Shown one piece after another: positions 1 to 10,080 of a DNA stretch of 64,000 nucleotides (its first letter is position 1; each line of letters begins with the position of its first letter). The stretch is taken from the NCBI GenBank assembly GCA_022478985.1, contig JAKSZP010009661.1, positions 1 through 64,000 of the forward strand, read 5' to 3'. The notes under the pieces are model-generated. The model saw nothing but the letters and a program-made list of their open reading frames with translations, was not told where the DNA came from and made no database searches. The position numbers and the translations under genes are program-made. This stretch comes from Massospora cicadina. Taxonomy: Eukaryota > Entomophthoromycota > Entomophthoromycetes > Entomophthorales > Entomophthoraceae.

Positions 1-1324
1 GAAACTATGGGGTATAAATTTTAAGGTTTGAGTGGAACTGGCTTATTGTGGACAGGTAAAATCTTCTTTACAACCTGGTTCAGTTGAAAAAGAGGGTCCA
101 TTGCTGCGCCAATATCTGCAAGAGAGGCAGAAATGGTTAAAAATAATGGTTGGTTGATTATGTTATACAAACAGAAAGTAATAAATAGACTGGCCTGCTA
201 GCCCAGATGCCAGAGCACCTGAATGGCAAACCAGAATAACAAAGGCACTGCTTCTGGTTTGACAGATATGAAACTGAGAAAGGATCTCACCAAGAACTGC
301 CAGTGAGCCAGAATCTCATATAGGCACATAATAAAATACCAGATGAGTACAGCTGTTAACCCTGAGGGGTGTGTGAGGGTCAGTAAAAAAGCAGTTTGTT
401 TTTTGGCATGAAAACAAAGTTTTTAGGAAAGGATTTTTTAATGAGAAATTAGGAAAAAAAATTGACCAACAAATTTCTCAGTGTGCTGTAACTGATTAAG
501 TAGTGGTCAATTTAGAGGGGAAACAAGCTAGGATCAGATCCCACAAATTTGACCTAACCAGCAAATTGTTTGGGAATGGGGAACAGATAATTTAACTGGA
601 AACTGACATCAAAGAATTTGGCAGCAGGCCAAGTCACTGTCAGTTTGACCTCTAATTTAAACTGAGGCTTGGATACATTTCCAATGGTTGGCATGACAGC
701 GTTTGACCCAACAAGCAGCGGGAATCCCCCAAGGCCACCCCACATAGGGGCGGGCCCATTTGGTTGGGACTGGGTTCAGGGTGCCCAACCTGCCCATGCC
801 CAGTCACTGGGCCATTCATTTGGTCAGAGGGGTTGCATTGGGTGCAATGCCTGATTTGCCAGTAGGGAGCTTTGAACCCTTGTCAATGGTGTCCAATGCT
901 GTTACCTGCCCATTGGGGATGATCCCCAACAATTTCAAGGGGGAATTGATTTTTAATCATAGCATTAGCCAAATTGAAACTTTCAGGCATTAAGGCCAAT
1001 GGGGCAGTCTTCATCCCTTTCTGACTACATGGAATCTGACTATCAGACTGACTCTCACTCAATTTTTGGTCAATTGATTTCATTTTGGCAATCTCAGTGC
1101 AAACTCCCTGATTAACTGTACCAGTTCTGCTGAGGTGAGTGTGGGCACCAGAGGAGGAATTGGAAGTAGAAGAGCTGTTACCTAACGCTTGTCTACCACG
1201 TGGGTGAGGTCACCCTGGGTAATGAGGGGTACAGCCACTCACTTTGATACCTTCTTACTCAGGAATGGGAAAAGGGCCCAATCAACAGCCAGGGGATGTT
1301 CCCTGGGACTTACATGAGGATTAC
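1..1324. other. Unassigned left flank, possibly decayed gag-like DNA (minus)
   Basis: No LTR, poly(A) tail or catalytic motif is recognisable here. The best open stretch is on the minus strand at 883-1083. Its translation has a charged segment (KMKSIDQKLSESQSDS) followed by TAPLALMPESF, a composition like the linker before the capsid of some Ty3/gypsy Gag proteins. The plus strand has competing open frames at 669-993, so the coding strand is uncertain. Part of the region (about 720-830) is richer in G and C than the rest of the window. It abuts the A1 LTR at 1325. The flank on the other side of A1 is reverse transcriptase of B2, so the two flanks are not the halves of one interrupted gene. 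Confidence 0.3.
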
Positions 1325-2494
1325 TGTTGGGATTTTTGCCAATATTCCCAGCTGACTAGATTACCAGGGGTCACTAAGGGATGTTTCTCTATAGCAAATT
1401 GAATTAAATATTGGTTGACCCTGATTTCAGGGTAGCAATGTTCAGGGGGACTTTAGGTTATACGCCTGGGTCAGATCCATTTTTGGATTAATCCAGATGA
1501 ATGATTATAAATATCGTTGGGCAGAGTTGCCAATGAAATAGGGACATCTGATAGATGATTGATAATTAGCTATCAGGTGTACTGATTGAAATCAGTCAGA
1601 TTTCATCACTGACCAGTTTGGAATTTAAAGATCAAGTTGTAAGGTGAGTGATGCCATCTGCAACTAGCAAATTGATCAGTTGTTTCACAACCTGCCTTAA
1701 TGGGTAACAAGTCCCATTTCCTAAGCAGGTCTTTGCCAAATATGGTTGGTTTGCTGGGATCAAGATGAAAACTTTAGGGACACATTTTTTGACTCTTTTC
1801 ATTTTAGTTCTTAAGGATATCCAATGATGGAATCCTAGCCAGGATGGGGAAGACCATTGCTGATGAGATGAGGATGGGTAATTCAATGGCAATGGCTGCT
1901 GTTTCATTGAGGAGGTGCAACTAAGGGTTGGGCACTGAATACCCACTATGAATTCCTCTAAGAATTCACTAATTAAATATTTAGACATGTACCGAGACAG
2001 ATACTTAGACATATACTTAGACAATAAGCGCTAATTCTCAGAGTATTATTAAGATATACTTTATCAGAATCCATTTTAAGTTATATTCTTTCAAAAAAAA
2101 TTTGCTGTGTGCTCTAATTGGGTGACTCTTTAAAATAAAGAGCAAGGATCTGAGCATGGATCCAGAGAAAAGAAGCTGAACTAAATCAGGGATTGCTGCC
2201 AACAGTGTGTCACCAAAGAGAAACCATAAACAAGGATCTGAGCGTGGATCAAGTTAGGCAGTACCAGAGAACAAATCCCTATCAAGGACATTTTAAGTAT
2301 TTTGAGAGGAAATACTGGCCAAGCGTTGGCCCTAATTATAGTACTTTACACAACTACAGATAATAGTCTCTATACTATTTTTTACAAATACATCTTACTA
2401 TCAGACAATGTGGAGGATTGCACAACAACAAACATGTATATAAAAAATTAGGAGTTATCAGATGAGAATAATCAAGAATTCTAGAAAATCATCA
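1325..2494 (+). repeat. 5' LTR of A1
   Basis: It starts TGTTGGG and ends in CA immediately before the primer site. It is 1170 bp, close to the split 3' LTR (about 1179 bp after removing B1), the A4 LTR (1169 bp) and the A3 LTRs (about 1162 and 1166 bp). All share the opening block through GACTAGATTACCAGG. Near 1975-2025 the motif CTTAGACATA repeats three to four times; on the minus strand this makes a spurious repetitive peptide. No TATA box can be assigned with confidence. Confidence 0.85.
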
Positions 2495-2513
2495 ATTGGT
2501 GCTCACTACAGGG
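2495..2513 (+). other. Primer-binding site of A1
   Basis: The sequence ATTGGTGCTCACTACAGGG follows the LTR end. TGG next to the LTR is the usual start of a site complementary to a tRNA 3' CCA end. The same site follows the LTRs of A3 (on the minus strand, ending at 61204), A4 (63758) and, with one change, E1 (26938). The tRNA species was not identified. Confidence 0.75.
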
Positions 2514-2540
2514 TTGTAGTTGAGTAGAAGATACTAGGAC

Positions 2541-4056
2541 GTGATGTTATATAAGGATGAAATAAGAAAACTCTGGATGGAGTTGGCAACTGTAAACCAG
2601 AATGTCCTGAACTTGGAGGATCACCAAGAATCTTCTGCCTTGGAGGAGAGAGTCACCAAGATTGAGGAAGGGGTTGATAATGTCATGAGTTTTGGAAATG
2701 AGTTACATTTAAAAGTAACAGCATCAAATAAAAAAGGTAACTTAGTTTGAGAAGTTTTTTTTTCTGAAAACATAGAGTGAAGCAGAACATGTTTGTTTAA
2801 GAGCATTCAGCACAGATATAGATTGGCTGATAAAGCAGATAGAGGAGTTGAAGACTCAAAAATGCAAATGTGAGCTATATGCAGTGACTGACACCAAAGA
2901 AAGAACTCCCCAGACATAAGTTGGAAAGGTGACTACCCCAAGAAACATGTCACCCGCTTTTACAGCTATTTGGAGATGATGCCCAAAATTACTCCCCAAG
3001 TGAGCTGAGTAGCTGAACTAAGAGAGGTGGCTAGAGAAACCTCAGGTGAATTCAAAGTGACATCAAAGTTGCTGACTTTCCATCAGGATAACGCCCCTGC
3101 AGCTTTCCAATTGTTTGATATAACAATGTACAGATATGGTGATCATTAAAAGGCATTGACAGTGATAAATTGCCTGGATATTGATTGTCAAAAGCTAGTG
3201 TTATCCCATCTTGGGGGACATCTGGTCATATGCAGAGACAAAGGCAGCCATTATGAAGAAATTTGGAAGCCTGATGCACATGTCAAAGTGCAAACAAAAA
3301 TTTATAGGCATTCATTTCCATAAAGATGAATCCTTATCAAGCTTCACCAATTGTTTCTACCAGAAATTGCAAATCTTGGTTGGAGCAAAGGTGCTGGATG
3401 ATTTTGATGCCCAAATTGCACTACAAGCGGCTCTTTGTCCCTACTGCAAGTTGCATTGAATGATGTCTTCTGTGTTCACAATGAAAATTATCACCTCTCA
3501 GATGGTGGACATATTGAAAATCTTGGGAGCTACCTTTGATGCTCAAATAAAAGTTTCAAATTAAATCCAAAATGAAATTTGAATCCCAAAAAGGAGAGTG
3601 AGGGCGATAAGGAGATAAATAACCAAACTGTGCTGTGATATAAGCCCGTAGACTTTAAGCGGATCAATAAGAAAGAAAAGTCTGTTACCAGTGCAAAGGA
3701 AAGGGAAATTTCACTGTGCGCTGCAAGAAACCCAAAGATCATATTATCATGGTACAAGTGAAGGAGTCTGCAACTGCAAAGGAGTTGAGGTAAGGGCCCA
3801 TAGCCTAGATGGGGAACAATATAGAGCTGTGGAAAAACCTGTTCCTTCTGATACTAAGCATGATGAAATTGACATCAGTGATCTATTCATGGATGAAGAC
3901 GTGCCGGATAAGCTGAATCAAGTAATAAATTTGGATGTGAACGCAGTAACAAGATCTGGGGTAAAGGGGATTGACCCCATGATAATTAAAGATGTTGCTC
4001 AGACATATGCCCAACAACTGGTGGACAAGACTTGTGCTGCAGATAATCCCAAATAA
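2541..4056 (+). pseudogene. gag: gag of A1 (coiled coil, capsid, zinc knuckle), broken
   Basis: The likely start is the ATG at 2541, because A3 and A4 begin the same way (LYKDE, K/RLW) at the same distance after the primer site. The first part (2541-2750) is charged and helix-forming, probably a coiled coil. Capsid-like sequence runs from about 3040 to 3460 in several frames. A zinc knuckle near 3684-3730 reads C-x2-C, then Asn where His is expected, then a final Cys, in a different frame from the open stretch at 3691-4056. The tail contains the block LDVNAVTRS that recurs in E1 as LDVNAITQA. Frame changes and stops make it inactive. In intact elements this protein forms the virus-like particle and binds the genomic RNA. 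Confidence 0.75.
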
Positions 4057-4080
4057 TTAACTGAAGTTTGATTAGATGAG

Positions 4081-4930
4081 GCAAACCTCTCAATCCCCCT
4101 TAGCATGATCAAGGAATCATTCCCTGATTTATTGGCACAAATAATCTACACCCTTGATTTGGCTAATAATGCTGCTATACACTCAGTAAATACTACCCTA
4201 CAATACTCCAAGTGTATGCATATAGATATACTAGTGAATTGAGTACAGTTGAGGGCAATTGTTGACAGTGGAGCTCTCATTAATATAGTCTCAATCAAGT
4301 TGATGAAGAGGATAAAGATCTTGCTTGATTGGGACCATCTAGTACTAAAAAAAAAAGATCTTGCTTGATTTTGGAACATAAGAAAGAGTACAGGACAGCT
4401 GGGCCAAATATCACTATCTCATATGTAGCATATAGTACTCTACCACTTTGATTCAAATCTATGGTGGTATCTGATCTAGTGATAGTTTTGGCCAACCAGA
4501 ACTACAATATTCTGATTAGGATGGAATTTCTACAAAGATATGGAATTAAATGTAACTTTGAGGATAATATGTTGACCACTTTGGGTCAGACTTTATCATT
4601 GGTCTATCAAAAGGATGGGAAAGATCCAATGAGTAAAAGAAAAAATTTTACCAATTTGGTATACAATGATGTCATTGTCCCAATTTGATACCAACTAGTT
4701 GGCTGGAAGTGACGATAAATGCCAACAGAAATCCTAGAAAATTAGGGAATTCCGCTGAGGATCATGAATTTGAAAACATACCACTGGGATCACAAATAAT
4801 AGTTGACATGGGGTTGACATTAGAGATACCAGAGCTGCTGTATGGGGAGGTTGAAAACCCCTGGAAGAAGTCCAGAGTAGAGCCTTGGGTGGCTCCTGGA
4901 ATAAATATGTTGGGCCACAGAGAAATTTGA
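4081..4930 (+). pseudogene. pol: Protease region of A1
   Basis: The aspartic protease core reads AIVDSGALINIVS around 4255-4295, close to the family motif D-S/T-G-A. It follows the block MIKESFPDLLAQII, which is also present in E1 and A3. Downstream, LANQNYNILIRMEFLQRYGIKCNF (about 4489-4560) is the conserved strand and loop typical of gypsy proteases; E1 and A3 have near copies. One 24-bp poly(A)-ended insertion interrupts it at 4331. In-frame stops occur after the core. Confidence 0.75.
4315..4370 (+). mobile_element. Micro-retroposon insertion 1, with target duplications
   Basis: A 16-bp direct repeat (AAGATCTTGCTTGATT, 4315-4330 and 4355-4370) flanks 24 bp: GGGACCATCTAGTACTA plus a run of A. 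The unit sits within the A1 protease gene. The perfect duplication, poly(A) and shared 3' end with four other loci indicate target-primed insertion of a retroposon truncated to its last bases. Confidence 0.85.
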
Positions 4931-5136
4931 GTTCTTCTGGTAAATTTAAGCCAAAAACTGATGAAGATTGAGAAGAATCAGATCATTACATTTGTTCACC
5001 CAATCCCAATGGCTGAACTGAAGAATTTTCATAATTTTGGGATTCTTGATGAAATGAGATTTACCAACCAGGGCAACTGAGAGTATCAATCTATTGGTTA
5101 ATTGAGAGAAACTCACTGATCTTATGGAAGGACAGC

Positions 5137-5216
5137 AAGAAGAGGTGCTCAACATAGATGATTCCCCCCCCTTGGGTTGGGACCATCTAGTACTAAAAAA
5201 AAGAAGAGGTGCTCAA
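5137..5216 (+). mobile_element. Micro-retroposon insertion 2, with target duplications
   Basis: The 16-bp repeat AAGAAGAGGTGCTCAA (5137-5152 and 5201-5216) flanks 48 bp that end TTGGGACCATCTAGTACTA plus A's. It is the longest of the five copies. It shows that the source continues upstream with a C-run (5164-5171) and TTGGGTTGGG before the shared 3' end. It interrupts A1 pol. Confidence 0.87.
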
Positions 5217-6560
5217 ATTGTTTGACAAATATTAGGAAGTATTTTCATAAGACAACCATGATCTGGAATGCACAAGAGATGTGATCCACAAGGTCAATAC
5301 TGGGGAAAACTTGCCAATCAGGATGAGACTGATTTGACAGTCAAAGGGTGCCAAAGCAGTAGTGTAGGAAGAAATCAGCAAACTAGTGAAGCATGGGCTT
5401 CTAGTTCTGTCATTGAGTTCCTGGGAAAGTTCAATTCTTATTGTGAAGAAGAAGGATGGATCTAATCAAGTAGTAATTGATTATAGGAAGCTGAATAAGA
5501 TTACAAAAAAGGATTTGTACCTACTAACAATAATCAATTATGTGCTAGATCAATTGGGAGAAGCAAAGTATCTCTCCATAATGAATCTAATATTGGGATA
5601 TTAGAAAATCAATTTTACAAGAGAAGATCAAGAGAAATATGCAATTATCACCGCTCAGGGGCTATATCAATTGACAAGGATGCCCCAGGGTCTGTGCAAT
5701 GCGCCTGCTACATTCCAGAGGGTCATGAATGCAATACTAAATAACTTGAAGTTATCATGCGTCCTGGTGTACTTGGACAATATAGATGTGTTCAGTAGGA
5801 CGTTTACTGACCATTTGCAACACTTATAGGAAGTGTTCAAGAGACTATCCATGGCCAACCTAAAGATTAAGCTAAAGAAGTTTCACTTTTTTAAGAAATT
5901 GTTGAAATATATGGTTTTTTGTGATCAACTCTAGTGGAATGCAGCTGCAAGCCCATAATATTGAAGCCATTTAGAGCAAATGGTTTGCCAAAGAGTGTCC
6001 AAGATAATCAAGTGTTCCTTGGAATGGTCAGATACTATAAACATATTCAGGATTTTTCAAGAATTGCTGAGCCCCTCTTCCATTTGCTAAAAGATCTGAA
6101 GAAAGGATTCGTTTGGAATGGAGAATCTCAGAAATACTTTGATGAGTTATGCCAGTACTTAATAGATTCTCTGATTTTGAAATATCTGAATTTTGATAAA
6201 GAATTTCTAATACAAACCTATGCTTTGTTGATGGCGATCAGCACCATATTTAGCAAAGTAGACAAACTTGGGGATGAACATCTGGTGGCATATGTGAGCT
6301 GGATACTCACATATGTTAAGAGGAAGTACACCATAAATGAGCATGAATGCCTTGCAGTCATTTATACCTGTAAACAGTTTTGGGTGTACATCCATGAAAT
6401 GCACTTTGAGGTGGTGATGGACCACTCCTCATTGTGTTGGCTGCACAATTTATGAGAACCAGAAGGACAACTGGACTGATGGGCACTAAAACTACAGGCT
6501 TACAATATATGAGATAGTCTACCAAGCTGGGGCTTCTCATCAGAATGTGGATAGCTTATC
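5217..6560 (+). pseudogene. pol: Reverse transcriptase and RNase H of A1
   Basis: The RT shows the VIDYRKLNKIT block (5473-5505), the QGLYQLTRMPQGLCNAPATFQ block (about 5655-5720) and the catalytic turn YLDN at 5770-5781, where YLDD is expected. The connection and RNase H follow: FLGMVRYYKHIQDFSRI (about 6016-6065), AYVSWIL, then HFEVVMDHSSLCWLHNL ending at 6455. Frames alternate and TAG or TGA replaces several expected Trp codons. In an active element this enzyme copies the RNA and removes the template strand. A1 cannot make it. Confidence 0.85.
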
Positions 6561-7790
6561 GCAGTTACCAAAGGTCCAGCTGGTATACCAGCAGGGATGA
6601 GCTATTATAAAGAATGGTCAACAGAGAAATTGGGAATGAGCCCTGAAAAATTCAAGGTTCACTTTGAAAAGTGATGTAAAACACTGAGCATATGGTTGGA
6701 CAAGTCTTTAAGATGATCAATGGGAAGTGATTACTAATCCCAAAGCTGTTGGAATGAGCAGCTATTGTTCAAGCCGCTTATAAGGTTGTTGGGCATGGAA
6801 GTCTGAGAAAAATGACTGACCATATTTGACAATACTACTACTGGGATTCCATCAACTACTATGTTGTGGACTATCTGGCTTGCTGTGTGGAGTGCCAGTT
6901 GTACAAGCCAAGTAAGGATATGACTGGATACTGACTGGTCAACCTGAGATTTTCTTGGATATGGTGTACATCAATGTGATGGGACCACTGATGATGAGCA
7001 CAGGGGGATTCAAGTACATCATAGTTGAAATCAATCATATGACAAGATGGATCAAGATGAAGGCCCTGACAATAATAGGCACTACCAGTACTGCAAAACT
7101 CATCCTAGATCAAGTAGTATACTGACATGGATGCCCACAAGTTCTTCTGAGTGACAATGGGATGAATTTCACACCTCATATGATCCCACAATTAAATGAA
7201 ACAATGTGGATCCAAGGAGTCATGTCTGTACCCTACCAGCCAGAGATAAACAGAATGGTAGAATGAGTTAATATGATGCTGATTGTGACACTGAGGAAGC
7301 TGGTCACAGGAAGAACTTCCATGTGGGAAACATACCTGAGCTCAGTGACATTTTCTTACAATATCAGTCATCATATGGTGATGAGAAAAATGTTATTTAA
7401 GCTGCTATATGGAAGGAAGAAAAATTGTCGCTGACTTTATATTTGGTGGTGGAATCAACATCAGGGATGAGTGCTGAGCAGTACCTGAAACAATTGATGA
7501 ATATCCTGATTGAAATGCAATCACAAGCATTTAATACAACTTTAAGAAAAGATTCAAGCAAAAATGACGGTTGATAATAATTGACTAGCCTTATCAGAAT
7601 ACCAAATAGGTGAAAGAGTTGCCTATTGTGATATGCATGGTTTTAGGAGAAGAAACAAGTTAGATGCATTTTTGTTGATTCCATTTGAGATTATCACCAA
7701 GATGGCAATGGACGCTTACTCCAGCAAGAACCTCTTGGATGGAAGGATAGTAAATTGAGTCCATGTAAAATATTTAAAGAAATGGAATGA
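6561..7790 (+). pseudogene. pol: Integrase of A1
   Basis: The order is typical. The zinc-binding start has H-x4-H (near 6785-6800) and CCVEC (about 6882-6896). The catalytic core has MGPLMMSTGGFKYI (from about 6978), SDNGMNF (about 7150-7170) and then the Glu position in RMVE (near 7255). The GPFEI-like end is near 7680 and NRVHVKYLKKW near 7760. The first catalytic Asp is Asn here (YINVMGPL). Several stops replace Trp or Arg codons. There is no chromodomain after the last block, unlike family B. Confidence 0.82.
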
Positions 7791-7807
7791 TGAAAATAAT
7801 AATAATA

Positions 7808-7965
7808 AAAAAAGAGTCACTGAAGGACCGTTGAACCATTAAGTTGTTTATGTCTTAATGATTTGGGTAAGTCCAAAAATAGGACCACTGAACCAAACTG
7901 GATGGTTAAGTCTTTAAAAAATAAGACCTCTGAACCATAGAAAACTGGTAGGTCTAAGTATACCT
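7808..7965 (+). repeat. Degenerate repeats downstream of A1 integrase
   Basis: Three imperfect units of about 45-60 bp contain a GGACC(A/G)(C/T)TGAACCA-like core followed by AAGTC or GGTC. The same motif follows integrase in A3 (about 55905-56005, complement) and G (about 49995-50145, complement), so it is ancestral to the clade. It may belong to the 3' untranslated part of the sense transcript or the 3' side of the antisense gene. Confidence 0.55.
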
Positions 7966-8136
7966 AGGATCCATTTTAGGGGGAATAAAATAAAAAGATG
8001 GACTGCTGAACTGAAAAAAGGTCAAGTCTTATGGAAAAAGAAGAAAAAAATAAAGAGTATAGATAAAAATATTTTCAAAAAAAGATTATAAAAAACATAT
8101 AGAAAAATGATATAATTTTATAATTTTTATTTTTTA

Positions 8137-9303
8137 TTATTTATCCTTGATTTGGGGATGATTCTGCCTATGTTGCCTCATGTAAAGGGAGAATGGATCG
8201 CAGTAGGAGTAAATAAAGCATCAAAATCTAAGTGAGATCAGATGCTAGTGAGAGCTAGACCTACTCAAAACCAAGTTTGTTGAGTGGATGCAGATCCCTG
8301 TGAGAAAGCAACTAGGGGAAGAGAAATTGAATTGTCAGAAGATGCCAAACGTGATACCTCAGAATGGGGAGGGAAGCAATAGCATAAAAAAGGCAGTCAG
8401 TGAATAACCCCAAGTAATCTCATTATGGCACTGGAGCTTGAAGACTAGTCTTGAGCACTTGCTAACAGGCTTCATCAAGAGCAGAGGACATATGGGTCAG
8501 CATTTTCAAGGGTTATTAGGTGGAGGTTGCCAAATCATGCCCCCTAATAAATCCATCAGTGGAAGATACTGATGGGATGTGTCAGAAATGAGATAGTCAT
8601 GCAAGGAGCAAATGGCATCTTGCAGGTGATGACTACAAGCTTCCCAGAAGCTGAAGCAGAATGAGTGATGGAAGCTGGGAGAGACTAGAAGCTTTGTGGC
8701 CCAATTTTGAAGAACTTGACCAGCAAAGTGAAGATCATAGGCTGCAACATCTCAATCTAGGATGTTAACAAGATTGGCAGAGTTCAGAGCTATGGACAAA
8801 GACTTGGTTACTTGGGCCCTTAATTATGCATAAGTGAGTTCAAAATGTACACTGTTTCCAATGGTTAGTTTGGTGGCCAAAACAGCTGGCTTGTAGATAT
8901 TAACTGAGTCAAAAGAGGAACTCCAGAAGCAATTCTGATCTGGTGAGAAAAGAACAATCATGAGTAGAGGGCATTGCTTCAGGGGGTTTATGATGATGGT
9001 AGGGGAATCTGTGAATGGAGCCAGATCCAAGAGAGTTTTTAATATAACTCAGGAATCTATGACAGAGGAAACTTGGTCATGAGTCTTTCAAGACAATTGG
9101 TAGCCTGGTTTTGTTGAGGTTGGTTTTCATTTCCAGTAATTCCACAGAAGGACTGGCTATGGGTACTTGACTGGGAGTATGAGTCCTGAAAGGACCATAG
9201 AACATCTTCTGGTGCACAGACTGACTCATCAGCTGGAAGAGCCAAAGTCTTTATCAGACATGTTATTAAGAAGCTGTTGATACTGAGAATCAGAATTTAA
9301 CAT
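8137..9303 (-). pseudogene. Antisense open reading frame of clade A (copy in A1), decayed
   Basis: This frame runs opposite to gag-pol, between integrase and the 3' LTR. The start ATG (9303-9301) opens MLNSDSQYQQLLNN and the end (stop at 8139-8137) reads RQHRQNHPQIKDK. A3 has the same start and stop and nearly the same span (1171 against 1167 bp). Shared internal blocks include KPAVL-TKL-IG-S-HF, FAGQVL, EACSHHLQDAICSLHDYL and GGMIWQPP. The product would be about 388 residues with a basic C-terminus. This copy has several stops and frameshifts. I recognise no protein family. Antisense genes in this position are known in some plant Ty3 elements of the Tat lineage; homology with those is not shown. 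Confidence 0.7.
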
Positions 9304-9870
9304 ATGAGCTGGATGAGAAGGGGACGTCAGACTTATATGGTAGTTGACAATATGCACTCTGAAATCAATTAAGCTCTAATTTTGGAGAAATCAATCTCAA
9401 AATTAATTGGATAAGCTCTTCAGAGAAAAATTATAATTGATACAAGCCAAGAGGTTATTTTGAGAAAGTAACAAAGGCAAATATAAATGAGCATTCTTAA
9501 TTGCACTGCAAAACAAACATCAATGGCAAGAATTTCTTGTTGAAGATGAGAAGAGAATCAGGAAATTGATGACACCAGACCAAGAATCCTGAATATGACA
9601 CTGGGTCATATGCCCTGATGGGGGAAAACTGGATCCTGGGATTAATATTGTCATGAGTAAATAAATAAGCCTGGCATGACAGATGGTTGTGGGAACTGCA
9701 CTTGAGTAGGTGGTAGCAAAGAGAAAAAGGAAGAGAGCTGCATGCCAAAGGTCATCCCAAACAGCATTGAGTACTGATTGATTGTACTCTCATTTAACAA
9801 ATAAAGTAACTGAACAAGTGTCTGAAGCAGTATTCTTCTGCACCAATCCTTTTCTTGCTGTAAATTTAGG
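9304..9870 (-). other. Upstream part of the antisense unit of A1
   Basis: Between the antisense start and the 3' LTR lies about 570 bp that still matches A3. An upstream ATG at 9755-9753 (MTFGM in both copies) and the peptide block RAYDP-SYSGFLV within 9497-9748 are shared. A pyrimidine run ending TTTTGCAG on the minus strand (near 9510) matches TTTTTTCTGCAG in A3 and could be a 3' splice site. This could be a 5' exon, an upstream frame or leader. E1 retains part of the same sequence. Confidence 0.45.
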
Positions 9871-9884
9871 CAAGAGGGGGGATG
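9871..9884 (+). other. Polypurine tract of A1
   Basis: The purine-rich run around GAGGGGGGATG lies directly before the 3' LTR, where second-strand DNA synthesis is primed. A3 has the matching run (complement of CATCCCCCC, 53978-53986). Confidence 0.75.
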
Positions 9885-10080
9885 TATTGGGAATTTTGCC
9901 CATATTCCCAGCTGACTAGATTACCAGGGGTCACTAGGGGATAATTCCTTATAACAAAGTGAATTGAATACCAGTTTATCCCAATTTCAGGTTAACAATG
10001 TTTAGGATTTTAGGTTATTTACCTAGGTTAGATCCATTAGGGATTGATCCAGATGAATGCTTAAGATCTCTTTGGGCAGA
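9885..10080 (+). repeat. 3' LTR of A1, first part
   Basis: It aligns with 1325-1520 of the 5' LTR (GACTAGATTACCAGGGGTC, then GATCCAGATGAATG). It is cut at GGGCAGA by element B1 and resumes at 16073. The first bases read TATTGG rather than TGTTGG. Confidence 0.85.

Noticed and set aside
1632..2024. Minus-strand frame rich in MSKY repeats, with a second copy at 16179-16571
   Set aside because: It lies wholly inside the A LTR, arises from a short CTTAGACATA repeat, and is broken in A4. LTR conservation explains its recurrence.
8137..9303. An envelope gene
   Set aside because: It lies on the strand opposite gag-pol and shows no signal peptide, transmembrane anchor or Cys pattern typical of envelope proteins.
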